A stretch of DNA of 64,000 nt from Spirochaetales bacterium (GCA_016934415.1 JAFGSW010000021.1:1-64000); one strand, 5' to 3'. Positions 16,597 through 25,729 are shown, numbered from the stretch's first letter. Translations and numbers: made by a program. Notes: a model not told the origin generated them from the letters alone.

Positions 16597-17831
16597 ATCG
16601 GGCGTCCCTGCGTACGTTTTTCCAGCCGGACCCTCCCTTGTGCGGGAACGGCGTCGAATCGTACGTGCCCGTCCGTGACATCGATCGCCTCCGGAACACT
16701 CGCCGCCCCGAGAACACGCACCCGGCGCCAATCGCCCGGTACGTTGACTTCCAGGGTCAATGGGTGGTTGAAGATGGTTGTGTCTAGGTCGTCGACCAAA
16801 GCGAATTCGATTTTATCCCCCGCCGCCGTGAAACCCTCGACGCGTACCGCATCCCGCTCGCGGGCGTACAGGGTGACGTGCGCGACCGTGTCGAGCCAGA
16901 TATCACCGCGCGTCCGGATCCAGCCGCACAGCGCTTCCAGCCATTCAGTGCTCATCGTCTCGTACCCGCCGTAGCTTTCGACCAGCTCGAAGGGCACCAC
17001 GGAATGGATCATGATCACCGCCCACTCGCCGCGCTCGATCGCGAGGCCGATGAGTTTTTTTGTCCGTTCAAGCTCGGGCAGGTCGCCCTCCGGCGTTGTT
17101 CGCCGCGGCGGGAACCGGGGAATGAAGCTGACAATCCTCATCCAGTCTGTGGGGGAAGCGGAGTTCCAGATCGGATTGTCAGGAAAGAAGTCTCCGACCC
17201 GGGCCGAAAGGTAATGGCGGCGGGCGATCGTCTCGATGTCGGCATCGCTGTCCGCAAAGGGGTAACTCATGGTGAGACAACGCACTCCCGGGTAGCGGCG
17301 CTCGATCTCCGATTTGGAAAAGGCGATCTCCCACTCGCAGGTATTCGGCTGGCCGGAACCGCCCTGAGGCAGTCCGCGCAGACGCGCGTGAGTGACAGTG
17401 TGGGAGCCGATCTCGTGCCCGTCGGCCGCGACGGAAGCGAACTCTTCCCAGCCGGCGTTGCGGTCTTCGGCGGTGTCGAGGGCGGCGGTGATCACGTAAA
17501 AGGTGGCTGTGCAGCCGAAGCGGTCCAGGATGGGTTTGACATGCCGGACATGGTCGCGCGATGAATCGTCGAACGTCAGGGACAGCGCCGACGTCCTCCC
17601 GCCGTGCCATGTTTTCACCGTTACGCAGTCATTGAGTTTTCGCCCCGTCTGCGGAGCGCTTGATCGAACAGGCACGTCGATTCCTCCTGCCGCGAGCAGT
17701 CGGGCGGAACGGCGGAAAAGTGTGATCCCGCACCGCGAGGATTGACGCTTTTTCGGTCCGGAGATCGATCCATGCCGCTCATCGTGCGCGGTGTCGCGAC
17801 CACTGTAGCACATCGACAGCCGGTGTTTCAA
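16590..17831 (-). CDS. Polysaccharide deacetylase-like (NodB domain) protein
   Basis: Up to 413 residues. The NodB homology domain spans roughly residues 75-320: motif 1 is LSLTFDDSS (TFDD), motif 2 is HEIGSHTVTH (the metal-binding HxxxH), and later IMIHSVVPFE carries the motif-5 His. These enzymes remove acetyl groups from glycans by a metal-dependent mechanism. The C-terminal ~110 residues form a beta-rich region. The start is uncertain: the first ~65 codons have no signal peptide and look poorly conserved, and a GTG just before KTWHGG is an alternative. The gene ends inside a 34-bp palindrome. Confidence 0.7.
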   Translation of the reverse strand: MKHRLSMCYSGRDTAHDERHGSISGPKKRQSSRCGITLFRRSARLLAAGGIDVPVRSSAPQTGRKLNDCVTVKTWHGGRTSALSLTFDDSSRDHVRHVKPILDRFGCTATFYVITAALDTAEDRNAGWEEFASVAADGHEIGSHTVTHARLRGLPQGGSGQPNTCEWEIAFSKSEIERRYPGVRCLTMSYPFADSDADIETIARRHYLSARVGDFFPDNPIWNSASPTDWMRIVSFIPRFPPRRTTPEGDLPELERTKKLIGLAIERGEWAVIMIHSVVPFELVESYGGYETMSTEWLEALCGWIRTRGDIWLDTVAHVTLYARERDAVRVEGFTAAGDKIEFALVDDLDTTIFNHPLTLEVNVPGDWRRVRVLGAASVPEAIDVTDGHVRFDAVPAQGRVRLEKRTQGRPIL

Positions 17832-17910
17832 GAAAGGCGGCGGGTGGGAAATTATTGAGAGATGTCACCCTGAGGGAATGTCGCACGACCGGATCAGCGC
17901 GGAAATATCA

Positions 17911-17930
17911 GTTCGAGCCTGTCGGGAACC
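17911..17930. repeat. Fixed-loop hairpin, diverged inverted copy
   Basis: On the minus strand GTTC, loop CCGACAGGCTC, GAAC: the loop is recognisably the same as at 12927 while the stem is different but complementary. Confidence 0.5.
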
Positions 17931-17968
17931 GAGTGAAAATCGATTTTCTTGACGCTTCTTTGGTCATG

Positions 17969-17991
17969 CACCCCTCGACAAGCTCGGGGTG
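17969..17991. repeat. Fixed-loop hairpin, copy 2
   Basis: CACCCC pairs with GGGGTG around TCGACAAGCTC. The stem differs from the copy at 12927 by compensating changes. Confidence 0.75.
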
Positions 17992-18066
17992 ACATCCGGT
18001 TGCCGGTCGTGCGACGGCTTGCTGAGCCTGCCGAAGGGCGGGAAGCGATTGATGCCTCGCGTGCGG

Positions 18067-18093
18067 GTCATGGTTCGACAAGCTCACCATGAC
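18067..18093. repeat. Fixed-loop hairpin, copy 3
   Basis: GTCATGGT pairs with ACCATGAC around TCGACAAGCTC, just beyond the glnD stop codon at 18101. It may double as a 3' end signal of the amt-glnK-glnD transcript, although no U-tract follows. Confidence 0.8.
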
Positions 18094-18100
18094 AATGCCC

Positions 18101-20773
18101 TCAACTTCCTTCCATAATTTTTAGGAGCGTACGCGTGACCCCGTCGACCCTCTCCTTGTCCGCCCCGGACGCGAATCGGACCTCCAGCACGTCCTGCGCA
18201 TACCAGCCGGAGGTGTCGATGAAAGCACTCCGCACGTCGACCCCTTCGCGCGTCAGGGCCCAGGCCAGGTCGAACAGCAGCGCCGGCCGGTCCCTGCCTG
18301 CGATTTCGATCCGCGCATCGTCCTCTCCCCGCGGAGTTATGGTCACGCCTGCCGGATGGGTGAAGCGGGCGCCCAATCCCTTCGTCGCCCTCTTGAGGCA
18401 CTCGAGCCGTTCGGACAACCCTGAGAGATCGTCGCGATAAGCCGCGTAACCCTTCTCGAGGGCGGCTTTCAAGCGCGCCACGTCGGAGGCGTCAGACAGC
18501 TCTCCCGCATCGCTTTCGAAAAGGCGGGTGATGAAGAACTCGTCGAGCACCCTGCCCCGCCAGGTATGGATGTCGGCGCGCACGATGGTCGCCCCGTTGA
18601 GGGAGAGGATGCCGGCCAGGAGGGCGAACAGCCCGGGCTGGTCGCCGGCGTAGAATTTGACGCGCAGGTATTCGCTGCCCGCGTGCGCCTGAAGCGAAAA
18701 GCCGTCCGGCGCGAGGGACGAGAGAATCTCGAAATCCCGGCTTACTGCGGTTTCGGTATTGTGTTCCAGGTAGCGTTCGCCCAGGTCGGCGGCGAAAGCT
18801 TCCACCTCCGTCGCGTCCGCACGGGCGTCTCCGTCGCCGGGCGCCGCCTCGGGCGGCAGGGCGCGGCCCCGCGGCCCGGAGAGAACGATTTCCCTCACCT
18901 TCTGGTAAAGGCGCGTGAGGGTGAGCGCGAAGTAGCCGTGAAAATATTTCGGGTTGGTGGCCCGGACGTCGGCGAACGTGAACATGTACAACAGGTCGAG
19001 GTATTCCTCGGGATACGGCGACAGGACGAAGATCCCGGCCAGATCCTCGATCACGCCCGGATCGGCGGTATCCCTATGACGGGCGGTTGCCGAAAGCACC
19101 AGGTGGTGCTCGATAATGAAGAGAATGGCCGCCTTTATCTGGCCGACGACGCCCAGCACCGGCAGGAAGCGCGCCGCCAGGTCCACGCCGTTTTTCACGT
19201 GGTCCCCCGGAGAACCTTTGCCCGCGTCGTGGAGGACGAGGGCCAGCTTCAAGGCCCACAACTTTTCCCGGTAGGACGCCGCCACGTCCCGCACCGGCTC
19301 GATGAGACGGTCGGCGGTGCCGGAGAGCTCCCCGGCCGCCAGCCGCTCCAAGGCGTTCAGGGCCTCGAGTGAGTGCAGGTCCACCGGGAACAGGTGGGCG
19401 GGACTGTACAGGAAGAAGTGCCGCACCGGCCGCATCACCGGCAGCACGAGGTCGAAGAGCCCCGCGTACAGCATCGCCTTCAGACTCTGGGAGGAAAAGT
19501 CGAGGGCGAGCAGCGTTACCAGCCTCTGCCGGACCACGGGCTGCCATTCCTCTTCCTTAGCCGTTCGGGCGCAGGCCGCCAGGTAGGCGGCGACCGAGGA
19601 GGAAAAAGACATCCGCTCGCGCGCCAGTCGTTCGAGGAGGTCGAAGGCCGCCCTCGGCGAGCGGTCAAGCCCCGCGCCGGCGTAAAGCACTCCCCCGGCG
19701 GTAAACATCGCCTTCTCCGGTTTGCTGCGCGCGGGTCCGAGACGCGAGAGCCGCGCGCGCAGCAGGGGCCTGGTATCGATCCAGACGTTTTCCAGGCAGC
19801 GAAATAGGATCCGGTGTACTGTCGCGATTTTTCCATAATAAAATCGCATCATGGTCCGGATCCGTTCTATCTCGTCGCAAGCCAGCCCGAGCGTGTCCGC
19901 CACGGGCAGCTGGTAATCGAGGGCGAGCGTGTTTTCCTTTCCGCCCAGCTCGAAGTGGAGCATTATCCGGAGGTACAGAATGAAATCGCGCGCCGCCTGC
20001 AGGCGCCGGAAATCGTCCGCGGGGAGGGAGCGGGACAGGTCGGGAAGCCCGGGGAGGCCCTGGGCGATCGCGATCGCCCACTCGATCTGGTGCACGGCGC
20101 GCAGGCCGCCCGGCGCCTTTTTCAGGTTGGGTTCCTTGGCCAATAACGGTGTCCGTCCGTCGGCCGTTCCGTTGGCGGTCTCCCGCGTCTCCTCGAGCCA
20201 ATCCGCGGCGAGCGCCCTCCCCCGCGCCCGGACCGTCCGCGCGAACCGGCGCCCGAGGCGGGCGAACAAATCGCGGTCTCCGGTGAGGAGGCGCGCCGTA
20301 AACAAGGCGGTAAAGAACGTCTCGTCCTCGGCCGCGTGAGAAAGACAATCGGCGACGGTGCGCGTGCTCGCCGTCACCTCGAAACCCGCGTCCCAGAGCG
20401 TCTGGAGAAACACGCGCACGAACGCTTCCACGGAAGTGCCGGGCGCGTGGAGAATCAGCAAATCGAGGTCCGAGCCGGGCGCGAGTTCGCGCCGCCCCAA
20501 ACCGCCCAGGGCGACAATGGCCGTTCCCCGGCCGTCCCGGCCCACGGGCTCGAGCGCCTTGCGCACCACCGCTTCCTTGATATCCGCCAGGATCCGGCCG
20601 AGGAGGCCGCCTTTTCCCGGGAACCAGCGGCCGGCGGCGCCCGCCTTGACCGCCGCGACCAGGCGGGCGTCCGCCTCGCGCAGCCCGGCCGCCAGCGCCG
20701 CCGGTCCGGAGTCCGCCGGCACGGCCGCTAGGGCGCTGAGTATGTGTTCCGGATCCGGCCCAAGGCTCTTCAT
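18101..20773 (-). CDS. glnD: Bifunctional PII uridylyltransferase/uridylyl-removing enzyme
   Basis: An 890-residue GlnD, the glutamine sensor that uridylylates PII when glutamine is low and removes UMP when it is high. The nucleotidyltransferase motif is GLGRRELAPGSDLDLL near residues 88-104; the HD-domain motif LVLHDAGKGSPGDH is near 510; two ACT domains lie at the C-terminus (KFYAGDQPGLFALL near 705 and IEIAGRDRPALLFDLA near 820), which bind glutamine in this family. Length is normal. It is the third gene after amt and glnK, 138 bp downstream of glnK. PII keeps Tyr51, the residue GlnD modifies, so the pair is consistent. Confidence 0.92.
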   Translation of the reverse strand: MKSLGPDPEHILSALAAVPADSGPAALAAGLREADARLVAAVKAGAAGRWFPGKGGLLGRILADIKEAVVRKALEPVGRDGRGTAIVALGGLGRRELAPGSDLDLLILHAPGTSVEAFVRVFLQTLWDAGFEVTASTRTVADCLSHAAEDETFFTALFTARLLTGDRDLFARLGRRFARTVRARGRALAADWLEETRETANGTADGRTPLLAKEPNLKKAPGGLRAVHQIEWAIAIAQGLPGLPDLSRSLPADDFRRLQAARDFILYLRIMLHFELGGKENTLALDYQLPVADTLGLACDEIERIRTMMRFYYGKIATVHRILFRCLENVWIDTRPLLRARLSRLGPARSKPEKAMFTAGGVLYAGAGLDRSPRAAFDLLERLARERMSFSSSVAAYLAACARTAKEEEWQPVVRQRLVTLLALDFSSQSLKAMLYAGLFDLVLPVMRPVRHFFLYSPAHLFPVDLHSLEALNALERLAAGELSGTADRLIEPVRDVAASYREKLWALKLALVLHDAGKGSPGDHVKNGVDLAARFLPVLGVVGQIKAAILFIIEHHLVLSATARHRDTADPGVIEDLAGIFVLSPYPEEYLDLLYMFTFADVRATNPKYFHGYFALTLTRLYQKVREIVLSGPRGRALPPEAAPGDGDARADATEVEAFAADLGERYLEHNTETAVSRDFEILSSLAPDGFSLQAHAGSEYLRVKFYAGDQPGLFALLAGILSLNGATIVRADIHTWRGRVLDEFFITRLFESDAGELSDASDVARLKAALEKGYAAYRDDLSGLSERLECLKRATKGLGARFTHPAGVTITPRGEDDARIEIAGRDRPALLFDLAWALTREGVDVRSAFIDTSGWYAQDVLEVRFASGADKERVDGVTRTLLKIMEGS

Positions 20774-20911
20774 TTTTCCCCCGTAGCACGGTATAGAAAA
20801 ACGGGGCGAAGCGCAACGCGTTTGATCGCTCGATCTATTACGTTGAAGAGTCGATGCATCAAAATCGCCGCCTGAACCGGCTCGTGCTTCGTCAATGTAA
20901 TTGACTGAATG

Positions 20912-21250
20912 CTAGAGTGCCGCTTCCCCGCGTTCACCCGTGCGTACCCGGATCGCGTCCGTAATCGGGATGATGAAAATCTTCCCGTCCCCGATCTTGC
21001 CGGTCCGCGCCAGGTTCATGATCGCCTCCACGATGATTTCCGTCTTGTCGTCGGCGGTGACGATCTCGATTTTGATCTTCGGCATGAACTTGACCTCGTA
21101 CTCGCGTCCGCGGAAAAGCTCCTTCATGCCCTTCTGCCGGCCGTGTCCCTGCACGTCGGTGTAGTTGAGTCCCGAATAACCGAGCTCCGACAGCCGGTCG
21201 ACCAGGGCTTCCAGTTTATCGGGACGAATGATGGCTTCAATCTTGACCAT
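20912..21250 (-). CDS. glnK: PII nitrogen regulatory protein (GlnK/GlnB)
   Basis: A 112-residue PII protein. The T-loop reads RQKGMKELFRGREYEVKF with Tyr at position 51, the uridylylation site; the B-loop TGKIGDGKIF and the C-terminal RVRTGERGEAAL are intact. PII integrates ATP/ADP, 2-oxoglutarate and uridylylation state and controls Amt, GlnE and nitrogen regulators. It starts only 12 bp after the amt stop codon, the classic amt-glnK arrangement, so the encoded protein probably gates this transporter. The symbol glnK is used from context; glnB would be equally valid by sequence. Confidence 0.93.
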   Translation of the reverse strand: MVKIEAIIRPDKLEALVDRLSELGYSGLNYTDVQGHGRQKGMKELFRGREYEVKFMPKIKIEIVTADDKTEIIVEAIMNLARTGKIGDGKIFIIPITDAIRVRTGERGEAAL

Positions 21251-21262
21251 GATGAGACTCCT

Positions 21263-22609
21263 TTATTCCGTTTCGATCTGCTCGCCGTGCTGGCTCAGAT
21301 CGAGTCCTACTTTTTCCTCTTCCTCCGTCGGCCGCAGCCGTCCGCCGCAGAGAATTTTGGTGAGGCCGAGGGCGATGAGCGTGCCCACTACGGCGATGCC
21401 CGCGGCCAAGAGCACCGAGAGCGCCTGGATTCCGAGCTGGGCGGCGTTGCCCGCGATGAGACCCTTCGCCGCCGGGTTGATGAAGGGGGTCGCAAAAATG
21501 CCCGTGGCGAGCGCGCCCCAGATGCCGCCGAGCCCGTGCACGCTGAAAACGTCCAGCGCGTCGTCGTATTTGAATCTCTTCCGGAACACCGACATGAAGG
21601 TGAAGCTGATCGCGCTGACGATGATGCCGATCATGAAGGCCCCGAACACGCCCACGAAGCCGGAGGCCGGGGTGATGGCGACCAGACCCGCGACCGCGCC
21701 GGTGCAGGCGCCGACGACGCTCGGTTTTTTCAACACGATCCACTCAAACAGCATCCAGGTGAGGCCGGCCACGGCCGCCGCCAGGTGGGTGACCAGGAAG
21801 GCGTTCGCCGCCAGGCCGTTGCCGGCCAGGGCGCTTCCCGCATTGAACCCGAACCAGCCCACCCAGAGGAGGGAGGCGCCGATGAAGACATACCCGATAT
21901 TGGCCGGCGGATTGATGGGCGTCTTGCGGAATCCGAGGCGCGGGCCCAGGACCAATACCGCCACGAGGGCGGAGATGCCCGAGGAGGTGTGCACCACGAG
22001 GCCGCCGGCGAAATCGAGCGCGCCCATGTGCCACAGGATTCCCTCTGGGTTCCACACCCAGTGCGCGAGCGGCGTGTAGACGATGATCGACCAGAGGACG
22101 GTGAAAATGAACCAGGCCTTGAACCGCAGACGCTCCACGAGCGCGCCGGAGATGAGCGCCACGGTGATGATGGCGAACATGAGTTGGAACATCGAGAAGG
22201 CGAACTCGGGGATGGTGGGCGCATTGGAATGCACGGACGCCGGCGAGATGCCCGCCAGGAAGACGTTTTTGAAGGTTCCGAGCCATTCGGAGACGCCCCG
22301 CACCGATGCGGGATCGGCGCTCGTCGTCCCGAAGATCAGGCTGTACTGGCCGATCACCCACAGCACGGTGACGATGAGCGCGCTCGCCAGGCTGTACGCC
22401 ATGACCGACAGGATGTTCTTCTTGCGCACCAGCCCGCCGTAGAAAAGCGCGAGCGCGGGCACGGTCATGAGCAGAACCAGGGCGGCGCTGGCAAGCACCC
22501 AGGCGGTGTCGCCCGAATTGATCCCCGGGGCGGACGCTTCCATCGCCTCCTCGGCGAACAATGGCGCCCCTGCTGCGCATAATCCCAACAACAATAATTT
22601 CTTTTTCAC
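21263..22609 (-). CDS. amt: Ammonium transporter
   Basis: A 448-residue Amt. The GTG at 22609 is chosen because GAGGAGG lies seven bases upstream; the frame extends 36 codons further but without a Shine-Dalgarno and through the leader. The start MKKKLLLLGLCAAG is a signal peptide ending near LFAEE, as in many bacterial Amt proteins. Transmembrane segments fill the rest, with LALFYGGLVRKKN, the pore-region DFAGGLVVHTSSG and the second His segment SVHGLGGIWGALATGIFA, so both pore histidines are present. It heads the amt-glnK-glnD unit and has a sigma-54 promoter 90-105 bp upstream. Confidence 0.93.
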   Translation of the reverse strand: MKKKLLLLGLCAAGAPLFAEEAMEASAPGINSGDTAWVLASAALVLLMTVPALALFYGGLVRKKNILSVMAYSLASALIVTVLWVIGQYSLIFGTTSADPASVRGVSEWLGTFKNVFLAGISPASVHSNAPTIPEFAFSMFQLMFAIITVALISGALVERLRFKAWFIFTVLWSIIVYTPLAHWVWNPEGILWHMGALDFAGGLVVHTSSGISALVAVLVLGPRLGFRKTPINPPANIGYVFIGASLLWVGWFGFNAGSALAGNGLAANAFLVTHLAAAVAGLTWMLFEWIVLKKPSVVGACTGAVAGLVAITPASGFVGVFGAFMIGIIVSAISFTFMSVFRKRFKYDDALDVFSVHGLGGIWGALATGIFATPFINPAAKGLIAGNAAQLGIQALSVLLAAGIAVVGTLIALGLTKILCGGRLRPTEEEEKVGLDLSQHGEQIETE

Positions 22610-22701
22610 GGCGGTTCCTCCTCTTGTCTTCATTTCCGTTTTTCGCCGAAACAACGGGCATGAGTCGCCAGAACGCGAAAATGAGAGATGGAGATAGTAT
22701 G

Positions 22702-22716
22702 GCAAGGAATATGCCA
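22702..22716 (-). promoter_or_regulatory. Sigma-54 promoter of amt-glnK-glnD
   Basis: Minus strand TGGCATATTCCTTGC: the -24 GG (22715-22714) and -12 GC (22703-22702) are separated by exactly 10 bp, the required spacing, and the -12 box TTGC is consensus. Transcription would start near 22690, about 80 nt before the GTG start. Confidence 0.8.
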
Positions 22717-22956
22717 AGCGAAGGCCGAGACAACATAAAACGTGATTTACGGCTTTATTTCAAAAAGTTCTGCGTACCGGGCGGCTTTTATCGCAGGAAA
22801 AGGATGATCGACGGCGGAAAGGTGAAATCATATTCACTCGGAGATCGTTCAGACACCGCAACTCCGATCCATTAATGCACATTTGCCGGGCAGTTTTTTC
22901 CGCTACGCGCGGCCCGAGCACAAAATCCGGGCACGATTCACTCGGGAAAATAAATA

Positions 22957-23190
22957 ATAAGGAATCCAGGAAACCAGGAAAAAGGGAGGAGTGGATGGAG
23001 GAGAAGAAAAAATGACAGCGAAGGGAGATTTATTGGGAATTAGATATTCCCAATTATACTTTTTTCCGACAGGGCTACCTATTCATCCGCGACCACATCA
23101 TATATTTGCGTCTTTTCATTTTCTTGCGGTACGGTTTCTTTTTTTCACCTTCATTTTTTCTTCACCTTCCTGGTTTCCTGATTTCCTTAT
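22957..23190. repeat. Family B intergenic element, second copy
   Basis: The left arm (22957-22980) ATAAGGAATCCAGGAAACC... and the right arm (23167-23190) are inverted copies with two mismatches over 24 bp. The ~185-bp interior includes a small dyad (TTGGGAAT...ATTCCCAA near 23034-23055) and is AT-rich. It lies between the amt promoter and the decayed glnK. The 22718-22956 stretch to its left is the amt upstream region and shows no gene. Confidence 0.75.
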
Positions 23191-23213
23191 CGACCCTCTT
23201 CTCTTTTCCGGCC

Positions 23214-23240
23214 TAAAAAAAGGCGGGATCGCTCCCGCCT
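23214..23240 (-). terminator. Intrinsic terminator of the decayed glnK
   Basis: Minus strand: AGGCGGGA (23240-23233), loop GCGA, TCCCGCCT (23228-23221), then a run of seven T. It is intact although the gene it served is broken. Confidence 0.85.
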
Positions 23241-23260
23241 GATGAAATATTTTCTGAAGC

Positions 23261-23460
23261 TTACAGCGCCTGGTCGCCGCGCTCGCCCGTGCGGACGCGC
23301 ACCGCCCCCGTTACTGGACTCAAAAAATCTACCCGTCTCCGACCTGGCCGGTGCGCGCGATGGCCGAAACGGCATCGACGATGACGGCCGCCTTATCGTC
23401 GGCGACGACGATCTTGATCTTGGGGACGAATTTGATTTCGTACTCCCGCCCGCGAAGATG
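23261..23460 (-). pseudogene. Decayed second PII gene (glnK/glnB)
   Basis: The minus strand encodes PII from the T-loop onward: LRGREYEIKFVPKIKIVV, then VDAVSAIARTGQVGDG, and, in another frame, PVTGAVRVRTGERGDQAL followed by TAA. At the junction (about 23316-23330) an in-frame TAG replaces the Lys codon after GDG and a one-base change shifts the frame. Residues 1-44 are missing. Just upstream, in a third frame, GLYVFAWPVFAEETVSS (around 23470-23515) resembles the end of the Amt signal peptide (LFAEEAMEAS), as if a second amt-glnK pair had suffered a large internal deletion. The terminator remains. Confidence 0.85.
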
Positions 23461-23865
23461 CCGGCGGCGAGCTGACGGTCTCCTCGGCGAATACCGGCCA
23501 TGCGAAAACATACAACCCCGCCGGCGCAATTTTTAAAAAGTTTTCAGACTTTCCCGGCTGTTTCCCACCACAGAAGACGTAATTTGATCTTATCGTATGG
23601 ATTTATGATTCTTCCATACAGAGCGAGCCATTTTAAAAATGCACATAAATACAGCTTGACAGCGAAAGAATTTCAAATTTTGCACAAAAAATGGGGAATA
23701 TTTTTCGATTGTATCTATAATATCCCCTCACTGAGAAGATAAGGTGTCTGAATCGGCATGATCATCACAAAATATTCATCTCTCTTTTCCCTTTTTTTTC
23801 CCGATTATGGGCTGCCGCGACAGATTTTTACACAATCAGCATATTTACAATGGCAAAAAACTCTT

Positions 23866-23881
23866 TGGCACGAATCATGCA
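23866..23881 (+). promoter_or_regulatory. Sigma-54 promoter of glnA
   Basis: TGGCACGAATCATGCA: the -24 GG (23867-23868) and -12 GC (23879-23880) are 10 bp apart and TGGCACG is the full -24 consensus. The expected start is near 23892, leaving a ~205-nt leader. The 23502-23865 stretch upstream is strikingly AT-rich, has no gene I can support, and contains a TGCAC half-site at 23681 followed by A-rich sequence and TGGGG, loosely like an NtrC site. Confidence 0.85.
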
Positions 23882-24098
23882 GGTAAGATACTGTCAACCT
23901 TCTTTTACTGGGCCGTTACCAGTGGGAAACGCCGAGGGCTCAAGATTATAAGCTTGAAGTTGTTTTGCGAGACAGCGGGAAGCGTTGCTGCGCAACTTCT
24001 TCCGCAAATACTGGCCCGGCGTTAATGTTCGGAAAATATAGGTTATTGAGGCCTATTACTTTTCCTAATCACAGTTAATGGTAAAGGAGACCAGAGAT

Positions 24099-25520
24099 AT
24101 GGCGAAAAATCCTCAGGAAGTTATTGATCTAGCGAAAAAAGCCGGTATCAAGATAGTCGATCTGCGGTTTATCGACCTCCCCGGCGTATGGCAGCACTTT
24201 TCGATCCCGGTGGAGGATTTGAGCGCGGAACTGTTCGAGGAAGGAATCGGGTTCGACGGTTCGAGCATCCGCGGTTTCCAGATGATCCACGAGAGCGACA
24301 TGCTTCTCATCGCCGATCCGGAGACGGCCTATGTGGATCCGATCCTGGAAATACCCACCCTGGATATCATGTGCAATGTGTTCGACCCGGTCACTCGCGC
24401 GCCGTACACCCGTGACCCGCGTCATATCGCCCAGAAGGCCGAGCGCTATCTGAAGGGAACCGGCGTCGCCGACATAAGCTATTGGGGGCCGGAACCTGAG
24501 TTTTACATCCTGGACGACGTGCGCTACGACCAGAACGCCCAGTGCGGGTTTTACTACATCGACTCCGTCGAAGGCGTCTGGAATACGGGACGCGTTGAAA
24601 ATTCAAATCAGGGATACAAGATCAGGCACAAGGAAGGGTATTTCCCGGTGCCGCCGAACGACACCTTTCAGGATATTCGCTCGGAGATGATTCTGAAAAT
24701 GATGGACGTGGGCGTCCGGGCCGAAGTCCATCACCATGAAGTGGGGACCGCGGGCCAATCCGAAATCGACATGAAGTTTTCGCCTTTGACCAAAATGGCG
24801 GACAATGTCATGTATTACAAATACATCGTCCGGAACGTGGCGAAAAAGCACGGAAAAACCGCCACCTTCATGCCCAAACCGATCTTCGGCGACAACGGTT
24901 CCGGGATGCACTGCCACCAGAGCCTGTGGAAGAAAGACACGAACCTGTTCTTCGACGAGTCGGGTTACGGGATGACGAGCACACTGGCGCACTATTACAT
25001 CGGCGGTTTGCTCAAGCACGCCCCGGCGCTGCTGGCCTTCTGCGCGCCGACTACCAACTCGTATCGCAGGCTGGTTCCCGGTTATGAAGCGCCCGTGAAT
25101 CTCGCCTTTTCACAGCGCAACCGCTCCGCCGCCGTGCGCATCCCCATGTACTCGAAAAGCCCGAAATCCAAGCGTCTCGAGTTCAGATGCCCGGATCCCT
25201 CCAGCAACCCCTACCTGTGCTTCGCCGCGCAACTCATGGCGGGCCTCGACGGGATTCAGAATAAAATCGACCCGGGTGAACCCCTCGACAAGGACCTGTA
25301 TGATCTTCCCCCCGTGGAAGCGAAAAAGATCAAAAGCACGCCCGGATCGCTGGCGGAAGTGCTCAACGCCCTGGAAAAGGATCACGAATTCCTGCTGAAG
25401 GGCGACGTCTTCACACCGGACGTGGTCGAAACCTGGCTCAAGTACAAACGGGAAAAAGAATTGGCGCCGATTAACTTGCGCCCGACGCCGTATGAGTTCT
25501 TTCTGTATTACGATCTTTGA
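24099..25520 (+). CDS. glnA: Glutamine synthetase type I
   Basis: A 473-residue GSI, which joins ammonium to glutamate using ATP. The start at 24099 has AAAGGAG eight to ten bases upstream; the ATG 21 bp earlier overlaps that region. Signatures include FDGSSIRGF (~46-55), MHCHQSLWK (~270), the ATP-site region NRSAAVRIP (~345) and, near residue 405, KDLYDLPP, the adenylylation-site Tyr motif. The enzyme is thus of the adenylylated (beta) subtype and matches the glnE gene downstream. Transcription is from a sigma-54 promoter at 23866 and stops at a strong hairpin at 25582. Confidence 0.95.
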   Translation: MAKNPQEVIDLAKKAGIKIVDLRFIDLPGVWQHFSIPVEDLSAELFEEGIGFDGSSIRGFQMIHESDMLLIADPETAYVDPILEIPTLDIMCNVFDPVTRAPYTRDPRHIAQKAERYLKGTGVADISYWGPEPEFYILDDVRYDQNAQCGFYYIDSVEGVWNTGRVENSNQGYKIRHKEGYFPVPPNDTFQDIRSEMILKMMDVGVRAEVHHHEVGTAGQSEIDMKFSPLTKMADNVMYYKYIVRNVAKKHGKTATFMPKPIFGDNGSGMHCHQSLWKKDTNLFFDESGYGMTSTLAHYYIGGLLKHAPALLAFCAPTTNSYRRLVPGYEAPVNLAFSQRNRSAAVRIPMYSKSPKSKRLEFRCPDPSSNPYLCFAAQLMAGLDGIQNKIDPGEPLDKDLYDLPPVEAKKIKSTPGSLAEVLNALEKDHEFLLKGDVFTPDVVETWLKYKREKELAPINLRPTPYEFFLYYDL

Positions 25521-25581
25521 TATTTCTTCTGGTCGTGCTCGTTCGAGTCGCGAACCTGAAGTAAAAAGAACGATAATGCCT

Positions 25582-25613
25582 GAGGCTGTCCCGACCGGAC
25601 AGCCTCTTTTTTT
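25582..25613 (+). terminator. Intrinsic terminator of glnA
   Basis: GAGGCTGTCC (25582-25591) pairs perfectly with GGACAGCCTC (25597-25606) around a 5-nt loop and is followed by seven T. It separates glnA from glnE, which has its own promoter. Confidence 0.9.
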
Positions 25614-25656
25614 GGATCGGATGCGAAAATAAAAACCCGGGTACGATTGGGCATAT

Positions 25657-25672
25657 CCTTGCACGGCACGCC
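25657..25672 (+). promoter_or_regulatory. Sigma-54 promoter of glnE
   Basis: TGGGCATATCCTTGCA: GG (25658-25659) and GC (25670-25671) are 10 bp apart and TTGCA is the full -12 consensus; the -24 box TGGGCA is slightly off. The start would be near 25683, some 45 nt before the coding region. Confidence 0.7.
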
Positions 25673-25729
25673 GTCCTTTCATTACATTATGATGTTAGGG
25701 GAATAGGCTGGAGTGAAAGCGCGGAAGGG

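Noticed and set aside
20909..22582. A 557-codon open frame antisense to glnK and amt
   Set aside because: The opposite strand encodes clear PII and Amt proteins; the antisense product is Asp/Glu/Arg/His-rich shadow sequence.
23807..24025. A 72-codon ORF before glnA
   Set aside because: It spans the sigma-54 promoter, lacks a Shine-Dalgarno and has no recognisable sequence; the region is an AT-rich upstream control region.
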